A DNA stretch of 64,000 nucleotides. Source: Zygaena filipendulae. Taxonomy: Eukaryota; Arthropoda; Insecta; Lepidoptera; Zygaenidae. Below the pieces are notes generated by a model, which had not been told where the DNA came from, made no database searches, and worked only from the letters and a program-made list of their open reading frames with translations. Position numbers and translations under genes: made by a program. This document shows positions 11,721 to 22,925 of the stretch, piece by piece (position 1 is the stretch's first letter; every line of letters begins with the position of its first letter). The stretch spans positions 1,009,501-1,073,500 of the forward strand of contig OU015654.1 of NCBI GenBank assembly GCA_907165275.2. The letters are read 5' to 3'.

Positions 11721-12144
11721 GCCCGAAACATTCTGTTCTGATGGTGTGTTGTTTCTCTTATTTTATTTTTATTTATTTAACATAATCCACAGTACTTAAT
11801 ACTATATACAATTTAACATTTTCTCTTGTTGAGCTAAAGTGATCCAATCAGAATAAACAAATGTATAGACACTTCCAGTAACAATATAGGTCTTCGTTTG
11901 GAAGTAAAATGGTACGTAAGTGCGATTTGTATTCCACCCGTTGTGGTATAGAATGGAAATGTTAAATTGCTCGCTGACGATAACGTGTGGACCGTGGAGT
12001 CTGACCCGTTCGTGTTTACTATCCGATCTTTAAGGGGATGCCTAATGAGATAACGACTCTTACAATAAGGGTGTGAAGTGTTAAGTGATTGCTCGCTAAG
12101 TGATGTTTGGAATCGAGTCGTTCTAATCGATTGTTTGTTGAATA

Positions 12145-12335
12145 CTAGCTGTGCCCTGCGGGAACCCGCGGTAATTTTAGAGTTCCCGCAGGAATTCCGG
12201 GATAAAAAGTATCCTATATCCTTCTCTGTACCCCTGACAACGTGCATGCCAAATTTCATCCAAATCCGTTCAGCCGTTTTTGCGTGATCGAGTAGCAAAC
12301 ATCCACACACTTCACATTTTATAATATTAGTAGGA
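12145..12335 (-). mobile_element. Helitron-like (Lep1-type) element, complete
   Basis: Minus-strand copy flanked by A at 12144 and T at 12336. It runs from TCCTACTAATATTATAAA to AGCTAG and holds CAACGTGCATGCCAAATTTC on the plus strand. A degraded second copy follows to about 12590. The 184-codon frame across this region is a by-product. Confidence 0.8.
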
Positions 12336-12649
12336 TTAGCTGTTTCACCTCCGTTAATTTCGAAGTTCCTGCTGGAATTCCTGGTCAAAGTACCTTATAT
12401 CCTTTTTGTAACTCAAACGACGTGTATGCAAAATTTTATGCTGTTCCGGCCGAGCCAATTTTGGGAGTTCCCACGGGAATTCCGGTATAAAAAGTAACTT
12501 ATCTACTTTTTCGTGCCTGTGACAACATACATAGGTTGTGTAGTAGGTGTGGAAAGGTTATAGACAGACAGGCATGGTATACTTTCGCACTTATTATCAC
12601 AGGCTTTAATCACATTCAATAAAAGCAGAATAAAAAAAAACTTCACACC

Positions 12650-12712
12650 GATGATAGCTCAGTAGTTGATATGTGCGTACACACGCCGCGAGACGTAGGT
12701 TCTAATCCCAAC
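12650..12712 (+). mobile_element. SINE relic, tRNA-like head
   Basis: An A-box-like TAGCTCAGTAGT near 12655 and a B-box-like GGTTCTAATCC at 12698-12708 have tRNA spacing. Pairing of acceptor arms is not evident, so it is a decayed SINE head, not a tRNA gene. Confidence 0.4.
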
Positions 12713-12858
12713 ATAAAATTTGATGAAGAACCTTACGGCTAATTTAACAAAATTAGATAGGTACATGAAATGGCAAATAATAGTAATTCGCGAATTTCAC
12801 AAATAGCTACCATCTAACTACCATCTTCAAGTTGAAAATCTGCCGCCAAGCACATAGC

Positions 12859-12997
12859 CAGCCCCCTTAGCCAAGTCGGCAATCTAGTCTGTTAATATGT
12901 AAAAAACTAAAGAACTTATCGATCATGTCACGTGATCACGAAAAATTGACTGTGATTTTTTCGCGATCAAAGAATGTCAACTTGGCTAAGGGGGCAG
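12859..12997. mobile_element. Short MITE, CCCCCTTAGCCAAGT ends
   Basis: A 139-base element. The left end is CAGCCCCCTTAGCCAAGT and the right its near-complement, ACTTGGCTAAGGGGGCAG. The centre is itself partly palindromic around CACGTGATCACG. A solo right end of the same family is at 55086-55103 (ACTTGGCTAAAGGGGCAG). Confidence 0.7.
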
Positions 12998-13588
12998 TTC
13001 CCATTCCGAGTAAAACCTTCTTCCAATCTCCGACCACTCTGTCACTTAGGTAAGATGTGGTCAAACACCTAGCCTGTTAACCATATATATAAAAAAAAAA
13101 CAAAAAACTCCACTCGAGTTTTCCCACGTAGCGACGCGAGAGTGGCTGTAAAGTCGTCGAATTGGGCAAAGTATAAAACGACTGGACGCGCTCCCCCCTC
13201 CCCGCCGCACGCCCCACCCCGCGACCACCCAAAGCCATTGTCCAGTGTCGCTCGACCAAGCAATTTACACTCGTGTGCATATGCTGATTTGAGGCTTGCC
13301 CGCGATTGTGTATCGATATCGATAAGTACCTACATTCGATAGATGTGTTTTGTTTGTGGAATAAACTGAACACTTTGAACTTATTTATAAGTATAAAAAA
13401 ACATTTATTAAGTTAGTACAAAGTATATCGTAATAATGAGTACATGATGGCTTTGCTTAGTTTGGGACTAGATGGCGTTGTTTGATGTTGTCGAAAAATT
13501 ATTATTTTTATTAAATGGCCTTAAAAAAGACATAAAATTTTTTAAAAGTGTATCTTTTTATTCAAGAATTGCAGAGTATATAATAATA

Positions 13589-13850
13589 CTAGCTGTCCCC
13601 CGCGATTTCATCGGAGTTCCCGCGGAAATTCCGGGAAAAAAGTACTCTATATCTTTCTTTGTACCCCTGACAGTAGTTTACGGTGATTAGCTGTTCTCCG
13701 CATTATTTTCGGAATTCCCGCGGGAATTCCGGGATAAAAACTATCCTATTTTTTAAGTTGGGCCAAATTACTACATAGTGACCCAATTTCATCATGATCG
13801 ATTCAGGAGTCCATCGCGGACAAAGAACGTGACGTGTAATTTATATACAT
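13589..13850 (-). mobile_element. Helitron-like variant B, copy 1
   Basis: Plus-strand reading starts CTAGCTGTCCCCCGCGATTTC, has two TTCCCGCGG/CCGGGA blocks, then AACTATCCTATTTTTTAAGT and GTCCATCGCGGACAAA. Variant B is recognised by this last block. It stands head-to-tail with the next copy. Confidence 0.7.
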
Positions 13851-13853
13851 GTA

Positions 13854-14083
13854 CTAGCTGTCCCCCGCGATTTCATCCGCATTAATTTCGGAGTTCCCGC
13901 GGAGGTTGCGGGAAAAAAGTACTCTATGTCCTTCAGTTCCCGAGGGAATTCCGGGATAAAAACTATCCTATCTTTTAAGTTGGACCATATTATAAATGGG
14001 TGCAAAATTTTATCAAAATCCATTCAGTAGTTTCGGAGTCCATCGCGGACAAACAACGTGACACGTGATTTATATATATTAGA
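13854..14083 (-). mobile_element. Helitron-like variant B, copy 2
   Basis: It has CTAG at 13854-13857. The other end is ATATATATTAGA, the complement of the TCTAATATATATAAAT start seen at 38940. Only three bases separate it from copy 1, giving a tandem pair. Confidence 0.75.
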
Positions 14084-14525
14084 TAAGATTAAGATATTTA
14101 TTACCTATCAGTATATTTTTATTATTACATAATATTTGATGTAATACAAGAAAACAATATTTAAACCTTACTAATTGTTAGTGTGAACATTAATTTCAAA
14201 TGAATTTAGTTTTGTTTTTTTCAATATATTTGAAAAGTTCGATAAATCGATCGATAAAACTGTTAAGTATCGATAAGGTCCTGCCTCGCAAGTCGCAACC
14301 TTAAGCGAGCGAGCGTGGGAACCGTTGGATTCTGCGGGATTAATCCATCGGCGGGCCTCTCACTACTTTGTGTACTTTATTTTATGTCCCCGCAGAGGGT
14401 TTCTGTTTGAGGCCAGCCCATCGATGTCACGGGCTGATGTATGGGCCGACGTATTTACCTGGAGTTATTACAAACTTTGTAGGTAACTACTTAAAATAAA
14501 TTGTTACCGACAAACTTTGTTTGAA

Positions 14526-14725
14526 ACCAGCTGCCCCTGGAGTTTCACCCGCGATAATTTCGGAGTTCCCGCAGGAGTTCCAGGATAAAAAAGCACCCTA
14601 TGTCCTTCTCTATACTTACCTATAAAAACGTGTGTACAAAATTTCATGATGATCGGTTGAGCGTCGGCGTGAAAGTGTAACACACAGACAGACAGAGTTA
14701 CTTGCGCATTTTTAATATTAGTAGG
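14526..14725 (-). mobile_element. Helitron-like element, mutated terminus
   Basis: It begins ACCAGCTGCCCCTGGAGTTTC, where the CTAG terminus has become CCAG. The rest (GATGATCGGTTGAG, TTTTTAATATTAGTAGG) is well kept. Confidence 0.7.
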
Positions 14726-14749
14726 TATAGGTCAGCTAAATCATATCAT

Positions 14750-14878
14750 GTTTTTTAAATTATTTTTATTGTAACTTTATGTAATTTTAATGTAGGTACC
14801 TAATGGTAAATGTAATATGGGGTTTTATGGATGCTATGGGTCCTTGTGGCCTGAAATGAATGTTATTATTATTATTAT
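14750..14878 (+). mobile_element. Retroelement 3' end with ATT tail
   Basis: TGGGTCCTTGTGGCCTGAAATG followed by an ATT repeat tail at 14863-14878 resembles 3' tails of lepidopteran non-LTR elements or SINEs. Its 5' limit is unclear. Confidence 0.4.
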
Positions 14879-14879
14879 A

Positions 14880-15175
14880 CGAGCCGTCCCCCGCGATTTC
14901 ATCCGCGGTAATTTCGGAGTTCCCGCGGGAATTCCGGGAAAAAGTACTCTAGGTACGGCCTTCTCTGTTCCCTTGACGGCCCTGACAGAAGTTTACGGTG
15001 ATTAGCTGTACTCCGCATTAATTCCGGCGTCCCCCGGGAATTCCGGGATAAAAACTATCCTATCTTTTAAGTTGGACCATATTATAAACGGTTACAAAAT
15101 TTTACCAAAATCCGTTCAGTAGTTTCGGAGTCCATCGCGGACAAACAACGTGACACGTTATTTATTGTATATATT
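14880..15175 (-). mobile_element. Helitron-like variant B, copy 3
   Basis: Near-identical to the copies at 13589 and 13854 (CCCCCGCGATTTCATCCGCG, GTCCATCGCGGACAAACAAC), but the terminal CTAG has decayed. It sits directly after the ATT tail of the preceding retroelement. Confidence 0.7.
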
Positions 15176-15348
15176 AAGAAAGACTATTATTGTTATAGGT
15201 ACATATTGGAACTACTTAAGGCACGGTTCACACAGACATCAGAGAGCGCCGCGCGACTCGACCGACACGCACCGCGAAACAATCGCCCGATCCCATAATC
15301 CCTCATTGGACTCGCATCGCTATTTCTACTTGGTGCTTGCACCGTAGA

Positions 15349-15604
15349 AGCGAATATTGCATTCTTTGCATTCCTCTCTGTGCTGACCCAAGTCACAAGC
15401 ATTGACGATGAATCGATGAGAAAACGTGGATTGAAGGCTAATGAAAAATGGCTGAAAATTAGATTTGAACTAAGTTCCCTCTTTGAGTTTGTAGACCATC
15501 TTATGGTTCCCACACCACTTCGTTTGGTGCCTGTACATACCTTATCTTTTAAAACTTTACTATCTTTGTCAATTTACAAGCAATATGGATCGCCCGCTTA
15601 CAAG
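15349..15604 (+). CDS. Possible coding exon or gene fragment, unidentified
   Basis: An open frame reads EANIAFFAFLSVLTQ, then a polar helical-looking stretch (TSIDDESMRKRGLKANEKW, FELSSLFEFVDHLMV) and a second hydrophobic part. It follows a pyrimidine-rich run and AG (CTTGCACCGTAG at 15348) that could be a splice acceptor, and ends at ACAA|GTAAAC, a weak donor. Alternation of hydrophobic and charged segments would suit a membrane protein such as a chemoreceptor, but I do not recognise it and length alone is not significant. Confidence 0.15.
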
Positions 15605-17226
15605 TAAACAACAAACTATTTTGAGTTCGATAACAGTAAAAGGTGGGTCTTGATAATTTAGTTTGTTTTCTTGTTCTCAATCAGAAACTTCAAACTCCCA
15701 AACTTATACATCTATGCTGAAGAGAAAAGGATTTTATTTTTTGTATGTTTGTTTTCAATGGATAAACTGAAAAACGACTTATGTGAAATTAAAAAATCTT
15801 TCACTTATTAAAAAGCGACAGAGTTGCTGAGTGACATAAGGTAGATACTATCCCGGAATTCCCACGGGAACTCCGAAATGAGCATTAGTGAAATCGGATC
15901 GATTAGTTTTTTATGTTATTAGAAATTCAATACAATGTAGATTTCATTTGGACCATACGCTATATGGCCGATGTGAGAATTTGCATCGAATGGACTGCGG
16001 ACGAGTCGACGCAGACTCCAGTGGGACACAGTTTGTACATACATACATACAAACATACATACACATAATTACGCTGTATATTTATCATTGTAGCTTTTAT
16101 AAAGCATGTTGTTTAGTTTTTATTGATATCGCCTTTTAAGAGGTTGCAGACACCTTTAATAAAACTTTGAAAGAATTTGTGTTGATTTTATATCGTCTGA
16201 ATTTGTATTAATATTATTAGACTTAATTAAACCATCTATCCAGATACCTCACATAATTGCATTTTTCAAGTCTGATTAAGGTTTTTTCGTAGAAATAATT
16301 AAGGACTACAGCAGATGCCTTAATTGATTTGATCTTGAAATCGCAAGCTAACAAACAAATTTTCCTTGTTTTGATATAAATCTATGTTAGTAGTACGTAG
16401 TATATTATTTACTCTGAGGTAATAGTAATTATAATAATCATTCTATGGGAGTCTATCAAGTTAATTTTTTTTCTTTCTGTCTTATTAAAGGCATAGTATT
16501 ATTTTTATTTATTTTTTTTATTATTATTTTTATTATTTTTATTATATTATCTGTACTAAAGGATAAGCGTGACTTCATGCTGGGATTCCCTCGGGAACAC
16601 TTCGCTGTGTACACGTTAGAAAGTATCAATCCTCTTGTAGATATGTCTGTTATTATGATGGTGTACACGCTTCATGCAAAACTATGGAATTTTATAATTG
16701 TACGAGCTTCTTTCAATAGCTTTCAAGCTTCAACTTATAAAATAGCTATATTTCGGTCGGTTCACCGAAAGTTATAACAATTTGAAAATAGTTAAAAACT
16801 TAACCGTTAAAAATGAGTGTGCCCAGTGTGCCAGTGGCGCTAGCGTCCTTCCAAAACTTGCGGCAAGAGAAGTCGCCGGCAATAGCTAGTAGAAATATTG
16901 ACCCAATACCACCAAGCTTCCTTGCCACGAATTTAGAATACAAATATATCAATATAACACTTCTTGTGCACTCCAATACGTGTTCATTCGAAGCATCAAC
17001 GGATTATAAAAGGAGCAGAAAAAAACAAAACAAAACAAAATTGTATGCACTACCGGAAATATACCTACATTGGTGATCGAATAAAGACATAAATAACTTT
17101 ATTTTATGTTCCAAATTCATAAAAGAACACGTTTGGTCGTTCCGAGGTGTCTTTGGCGGGTGTGTGTGTTTTTTTTCTCCATGGACACATCTCCGTTTGT
17201 CGGAAGTCACGCATCCCGCAGCGAAC
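15605..17226. other. No gene seen
   Basis: AT-rich, with simple repeats at 16035-16070 (CATA) and 16500-16550 (T-rich), and a Helitron scrap near 15850-15885. Frames at 15888, 16445 and 16813 are unrecognised. Confidence 0.55.
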
Positions 17227-17460
17227 TGGGCCCTTATTCACTATGACCATAACACGCCGCGCTAAGATAAGACACCGAAAAACTGTCTTTTCCTCGTAAT
17301 TAAAGAAGTTTTACTGCAAAAAAATACATTTACAACGTTTCTTATGGAATAAAGAATAATAATTTCTAATATCTTGGCATCTAGAACGTTTGGAAATGTG
17401 TTTTTGAGACGCGCGTTATGGACAAGGACAAGTTGTTGGTCATAGTGAATAAGGGCCCTG
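17227..17460. mobile_element. MITE family M3, copy 1
   Basis: The left end is GGGCCCTTATTCACTATGAC and the right end its complement, GTCATAGTGAATAAGGGCCC. The interior shares ACGCCGCGCTAAGATAAGA, CTGTCTTTTCCTC and GACGCGCGTTATGG with the copy at 49842. About 234 bases. The 84-codon minus frame is incidental. Confidence 0.8.
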
Positions 17461-17799
17461 GCGAGATACGCGATGTGAGAAAATCTACAAGTAGGTACGT
17501 AAATATTTTGAAACAAATAATGGTAGGCAGGTACCTATGTGTGCAAAGATACCGCGATGTGAAATTATTTGCATGTTATACGCGTTGATGTCTGTTTGTT
17601 TAGGTAGAATGAAAGAATGGATCATCGAAATTCAGTCTTGGATCTTTTAAACAATTCGTTCTTGTTACTTAAAATGTCATTTAAAGGTGTATACTTTCAG
17701 CTGGCAGAGTTTTATCAAAAGCGAAATGGAAAGTTAGATAATTTCAAGCGTTTTATTTTCCGCTCAATGTAATAAAGTCTTGGCGCCCATTATAGTAGC

Positions 17800-17955
17800 A
17801 GTCGTTCGAAAGTAACTTAGTCTGTCTGTCTGTTACGCTTTCACGCCTCAAAGGCTCAACCGATCATCATGAAACTTTGCGCACACGTAGTCAGGGGTAC
17901 AGAGAAGGACTTAGGGTACTTTTCGTCCTGGAATTCCCGCGGGAAGTTAAGCTAG
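17800..17955 (+). mobile_element. Helitron-like fragment
   Basis: CTGTTACGCTTTCACGCC, CAACCGATCATCATGAAAC, CAGGGGTACAGAGAAGGACT and GGAATTCCCGCGGGAA are in order, and a CTAG-like end lies at 17951-17954. The 5' end is degraded. Confidence 0.6.
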
Positions 17956-18568
17956 TTTTCATATATTTAGATTTCTCCGTCTACTTTCTGCTAGTGTTAA
18001 AAAAGGATTAAATGTCAAAATTATTGTAAAATAATTAGCAATTTAATGATTTAAGTGGGTGTGAAAATAAAGCATTTGTAGCACTGCTCATTATCTAAGC
18101 GTGTTCATTTAAGGGCCGATGACCACCTCAAATATGCCACTTAATACTAAGACGCGGGATTGCAAATTAATCGAGCTCTCCGGTAATCCGGACTCTTCAG
18201 GTGTTAATAGGGTTGTCACTTGTTGTCATCTTTTCCAAACTGAGTAGCCTAACTTCAATATTGTGAATTTATTTTTTTGAATAAAGAGGAATTAAAAGCC
18301 TCCTCTCTTTATTTTTAATCTATTCAAATGACAATCTTTATTTATATTTAAAGTTATGCTTTTTTAAAAAGGCGCTGTCTCAGTGTGTCATGGTGACAGT
18401 ATAGGTGGAAGACCAAATTGCGTGCTAAGCTGGTCCAATTTTCTAAATTTTTACGAGGAGAGTGAATGCAAGCAGATAGTTATGTAGATGAAAAACACAA
18501 TATAAAATCTAAACACAATACCTTACCTACTAACCTTAAGCTATACTTACTTTACGAAACGACATACT

Positions 18569-18790
18569 GGACATAAATAGACAAGCAATAGTGTGTTAAC
18601 CCCTAAATCGTGTTATATTATTACAATGCCATTTTGTGTCAAAAAATTTTTTATGTTCAAATTTTTTTGGATATTTAAACAACGTGCTATGGAAAACACT
18701 TATAAAAAAAACGTTCTATAACTCTCGATAAAGCGTTCTGTATTGGTAATTTCATTTTGTGGGTTAACATGTTATTGCTTATCGGCGTCC
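18569..18790. mobile_element. MITE family M2, copy 2
   Basis: It carries the same GGTTAAC/AGCAATA inverted ends as the copy at 8825-9070, in reverse, with a shared ACGTTCTATAACTCTCGATAA-like interior. The right end GCTTATCGGCGTCC matches the left end of copy 1. A GC-rich block follows directly. Confidence 0.75.
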
Positions 18791-18900
18791 GACTGGCGAG
18801 TGGCAGCCCTGTGGCGGTGCGTGCGGGGCGCGGCGCGCGGGCCGCGGGGCGGACCACCGCGGCGCGCGCCGGCCCTACTCTGTAATCTGAGTGCGCGCTC
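18785..18900. other. GC-rich block, possible promoter or 5' UTR
   Basis: A sharp burst of CpG-rich sequence (GGGGCGCGGCGCGCGGGCCG and similar) lies in otherwise AT-rich DNA. About 70 bases beyond it TGTGTAAGTATAT holds a GTAAGT donor-like site at 18960-18966. This could mark a first non-coding exon, but there is no TATA or initiator evidence. Confidence 0.2.
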
Positions 18901-19139
18901 AGATTTGTGATGGCACTTTATTAACGTGCAACAGTACGTACGTAACTATTGCAATATATGTGTAAGTATATCATCAAAAACATAAATGTGGGAAAGGAAA
19001 CCAAGTTCCAAAAAATAATTGAGATCTAAATGGGTGAGGTATGTAGATAGTTCTGAAATTTATTTAAAGGAATATACAAATTGCCTAGTTTTCATAGTTT
19101 ATACTTTATAGGTAGTATCTCCTTTTTTAAATATATTTA

Positions 19140-19290
19140 AATTTTCAGTTCTTTGTGTAGATCAATTAAAAATATTGGACACGTAGTTTTTTCTTCTTTA
19201 CCTACTCAAAAAGTAACGGCGTTCCATTTCAAAATGCCGGGTGACGTCACGTTTTGCTGCAGTTTATACGTAGTTATGACGTCACGAGAC
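19140..19290. mobile_element. MITE family M1, diverged or partial relative
   Basis: It shares GATCAATTAAAAATATTGGACACGT-type sequence, a TTTACCTACTCAAAAAGTAACGGCG block and two TGACGTCA palindromes with the M1 family. One flank is replaced by unrelated sequence. Bounds are approximate. Confidence 0.55.
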
Positions 19291-19895
19291 CAAATGGTTT
19301 GATTGCAATGCTCTTCTTGTTCCTATACGGCTTAAAGTTTTTATATCAATAGCTGTCCATTTCACTCGCTTTCTCTTATGGACATTTTGAAAAAAATTTG
19401 GTAAACTGCAACACTGGAATAAAATGTATTAAGTAATGATAAAGGTTACATTTAAATCCGTCTTGTGGTTTCAGCGTGATACCTATCTAAACTTGATATA
19501 CGAATAGAAAAAACACTGTTTTATTATTGTACATAACTTAGTTTTTTTTTTTATTTATTTACCAAACAAAATTAACAATAGTTTTACAGTTATTCGAAAC
19601 GAAACGCGCACGCTAACAAATTCCCTCCGCGGAACTTTTTTTTTTAGTCGCAACCTTCTTCCAATTTTTATTTCCATCTCGCTGTGCCTCCAAAATTGAG
19701 TTGTACGGGTTTCGCGAGCGTTTTGTTTTTATTCGCGATTCTCTTTTTTTTTTTTCAACTTTTTTTCGCTCCCCGGCGGTCGTCCATAATCACTTGTATG
19801 TTTATTTATTTATTAACCAACTGGAAAAAAATATAGCGGGTTCGGTTCCGATCGATGGAAACGAGGCGATTGCAATATTACGGCTATATCTGTAA

Positions 19896-20095
19896 CTAGC
19901 TGTTCCCCGCGGTTTTACCCGCGTTAATTTCGGAGTTCTTGCGAGAATTCCGGATTAAAATATAGCCTATGTTACTCAGGGATAATGTAGCTTTCAAATG
20001 GTGAAAAAAATTTTGAAATCGGTCCAGTAGTTTTGAGTTAAATCATAACAAAAAAGCAAACACAAAAACAAATCTTTTCTTGTAATATTAGTAGA
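19896..20095 (-). mobile_element. Helitron-like element
   Basis: CTAG at 19896-19899 preceded by A, hairpin CCGCGGTTTTACCCGCG, middle block GAAATCGGTCCAGTAGTTTT, and a start complement TAATATTAGTAGA. The middle differs from the 3779 type, so it is a further subfamily. Confidence 0.7.
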
Positions 20096-20201
20096 GGAAA
20101 AGCAAGATGAAATTTGAGCTTGTTTTTTTCAAGTGACATGTTTGAATGATGATGAATTGAAAACAAAAATCATTAATACCTACGTTACCTACGTTACGTT
20201 C

Positions 20202-20289
20202 TTCTTCTTCTTCTTTAATAATGGCGTCTATAATTATAATTTGCCAATGACAATGTTTCTTAATAATGAAAATCTCTTCATCTACTTCT
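20202..20289. repeat. Dispersed repeat, second copy of 9918-10006
   Basis: It matches 9918-10006 closely, starting in the CTT repeat and ending near CTTCATCTACTTCT. The family is not identified. Confidence 0.65.
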
Positions 20290-20412
20290 AAACATAACTG
20301 TAGAATTTTCGTAAGAATTCCGTTAATAATGTTATTAAATTTTGGTTGTTACCGTACCTTACCTACCGTACCGTAGTCTAGGGGAAATAAAACTTGGGAA
20401 TGGATGTCTTCA

Positions 20413-20617
20413 TCTATACTTCACTATATAGTTTAAAACAAAGTTGCTTCCCGCTGTCTGTATGTCCCTATGTAGGTATGCTTAGGTCTTTATAACTACG
20501 CAACTGATTTCCATGCTGTTGTTTCTAATAGATAGAGTGATCAAGAGGAAGCTTAATACGTATAGTTTATCCTGGAATTTCCGCGGGAACTCCGAAATTA
20601 CCACGGGGGACAGCTAG
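20413..20617 (+). mobile_element. Helitron-like variant C, complete
   Basis: It starts A|TCTATACTTCACTATATAG and contains TTGCTTCCCGCTGTCTGTAT and GAGTGATCAAGAGGAAGCTT. It ends GGGGGACAGCTAG|T. The same 5' half is found at 7461-7641. Confidence 0.75.
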
Positions 20618-20623
20618 TAATAT

Positions 20624-20795
20624 TATAAAAATATCAGTTTGTGAATTGTGAGTTTGTGACGTTGTAGCGGGTAATCACTGGATCTACTGAGCCGATTTTG
20701 AAAATTCTTTTACGTATACAAAGCTACGGTAGTCCTGAGTGACATAGGGTACTTTTTATCCCGAAAATCCCTCGGGAACTCTGAAATTATCTATC
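20624..20795 (+). mobile_element. Helitron-like fragment
   Basis: AATATTATAAAAATATCAGT, TGGATCTACTGAGCCGATTTTG and GACATAGGGTACTTTTTATC are present, and it stops after GGGAACTCTGAAATTA without the end hairpin. Confidence 0.55.
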
Positions 20796-20807
20796 TATAT
20801 TTCTGAA

Positions 20808-21040
20808 CTTCATTCACTATGCCCACAACACAATATAAGTATAGTTAGGATAACACGCAGCGCTACAAAAATTATTTTTCCTATAGAAGTTTCACTTTAG
20901 AAAAATACATAGACAACATGAGTTATGGCATATAGAATACTAATTAATGATTTGTTGCCATCTAGGGCATTTATGATTGTGTTATAGGCACACGGATTAT
21001 GGGCAAGGAATGTCGGTGGTCATAGTGTATAGAGACCCTA
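20808..21040. mobile_element. MITE family M3, diverged copy 3
   Basis: It keeps CATTCACTATGCCCA on the left and GGTCATAGTGTATAGAGACC on the right, with ATTATGGGCAAGGAATGT inside as in copy 2. It is heavily diverged. A further solo right end (GTAATGGTCATAGTGAAATAGAGCCCTG) is visible in part at about 10360-10386. Confidence 0.6.
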
Positions 21041-21477
21041 GTATTTATCACGTCACTGTACTTAAAGGCAGCCGCAAAATGTTACCATATAACGCTCATT
21101 TTATATTTGCTCATTTGTTTGTTTGTTGTATCATCATGAACTTTTGCTTACACGTTTTCAAGAGTACAGAGAAGGGCATAAGGTAAATACTTTTTATCCC
21201 GGAATTCCGACGAGTACTCCAAAGTTATTGCAAACTGCGGGGAATTTAGGCTAAGGTAAAGGTAGGCTGCTTAGTTTAGGACTAGATAGCGCTGTGTGAT
21301 AATGTCCAAGCATTGGTATTTGTTATTATTAAATTCGTATTTCCTTTCCTTTTAGATAAATAATAAACAACTCTCCTCTCTCAGCCTCAACTCCGAAATT
21401 GAGGTAGGTGTAACAGCTAGCTACTTGTATTATCGGCGTCATTATTAATTAATTAACACAAATATAAAACGAAGACT

Positions 21478-21878
21478 AAAAAAATTAAAACCGACTTCTA
21501 AAAACACAAAACTAAAAAACTAAAAATAAAAAGCTAAAAATAACAAAATACCGATTTAATCCAAAAGACAAAAACACACGTAATATTATTATTGGTTTGT
21601 GCTACCACTGATCGGTTTGAATTCGGTGACAAGCCCGCTGGTGTCTGCCCACTTGGGTTGTTCTGCTCACGAAGAGCTGGTGGCGGGAGTCGACTTAGCC
21701 CATCTTCCCCCTCCATATTTGGCTTGTCACCGACTTCATACCGATCAGTGGTAGCACAAACCAATAATAATATTACGTGTGTTTTTGTCTTTTGGATTAA
21801 ATCGGTATTTTGTTATTTTTAGCTTTTTATTTTTAGTTTTTTAGTTTTGTGTTTTTGGAAGTCGGTTTTAATTTTTTT
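21478..21878. mobile_element. Long foldback element with ~158-bp inverted arms
   Basis: The arms at 21478-21635 and 21721-21878 are almost perfect inverted copies. They begin with an A-rich run and AAACCGACTTC and end at GGTGACAAGCC. An 85-base loop separates them. The mirror symmetry makes both strands encode nearly the same 76-residue frame, which is an artefact. The AACCGACTTC terminus recurs as GGAAGTCGGTT at about 23029-23040, past the tandem array, so 21478-23041 may be one composite element. Confidence 0.8.
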
Positions 21879-22004
21879 GTTAAAATTTTGTTTATTTCTC
21901 GCTTTTAAGTGACTTAGTTCGTAATTTCTCTAAGTCACAATAGCCTAATGTCAACTGCTCATCACCTTTTACAAAATATTGCTTTTCCCGACGCAGGGAC
22001 ATTA

Positions 22005-22925
22005 ATTGTTGAGGAGTTCTCCTGGTACATCATCATCAGTTCCACTTCACCATATACATTGTGACGGGCATAAATTGTTTAGAAACCATATTAAAGTTAA
22101 CGATTCGGAACCCGTGAAATACCCATTATTGAGTAGTTCCGATGACCATCTGTGGTCTTCATCATCAATTCCTCTTCTTCAAATTTTGCTTTCCGAAAGC
22201 AAATAAACGATTTACTATAAAAAATACAAAAATCGCTATAAGTGTTCTCATAATTTTTGAAGAGTTCCCTCGATTACTCCAAGATTCCATCATCAGATCT
22301 CGATTTGGTGACAATGGAATCAATTTGGGAGTATCCCCTTTCAAACAAAAAAATATTTTTTTAAATCGCTTCAATCGGAGCCCGTGAAATACGTATTATT
22401 TTTGAGTTGTTCCGATGACCACCTGTGGTCTTCATCATCAGTTCCACTTCTTCAAATTTTGCTTTCCAAAAGCAAATGAACGATTTACTATCAAAAATAC
22501 CCAAATCGCTATAGGTGTGCCTATAATTTTTGAAGAGTTCCCTCGATTACTCCAAGATTCCATCATCAGATCTCAACTTGGTGACAATGGAATCAATTTG
22601 GGAGTATCTACTTTCAAACAAAAAAAACAATTTTTTAAATCGCTTCAATCGGAACCCGTGAAATACGTATTATTTTTGAGTTGTTCCGATGACCACCTGT
22701 GGTCTTCATCATCAGTTCCACTTCTTCAAATTTTGCTTTCCGAAAGCAAATGAACGATTTACTATCAAAAATACCCAAATCGCTATAGGTGTGCCTATAA
22801 TTTTTGAAGAGTTCCCTCGATTTCTCCAAGATCCCATCATCAGATCCCGACTTGGTGGCAATGGGACCTAATTGGGAGTAAACCCCTTCAAACAAAAAAA
22901 GAATTTTTCAAATCGGTCCAACCGT
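22005..22925. repeat. Tandem array of ~273-bp units, three full plus a partial
   Basis: The unit anchored on GATGACC(A/C)(T/C)CTGTGGTC recurs at 22141, 22414 and 22688, a period of 273-274 bases. A fragment of the unit (CATCATCAGTTCCACTTC) precedes the first. Units 2 and 3 are more alike than either is to unit 1. No credible coding frame runs through them. It probably belongs to the mobile element ending at 23041. Confidence 0.85.

Noticed and set aside
11834..12388. 184-codon minus-strand open frame
   Set aside because: Its larger part translates Helitron-like repeats (12145-12388), and the rest is not recognised. The frame exists because the repeat lacks stops in that phase.
16445..16777. 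110-codon hydrophobic frame
   Set aside because: A TTTATT-type simple repeat gives the Phe/Ile run; no other coding support.
21534..21822. Two near-identical 76-residue frames on opposite strands
   Set aside because: An artefact of the long inverted repeat, which reads the same on both strands.
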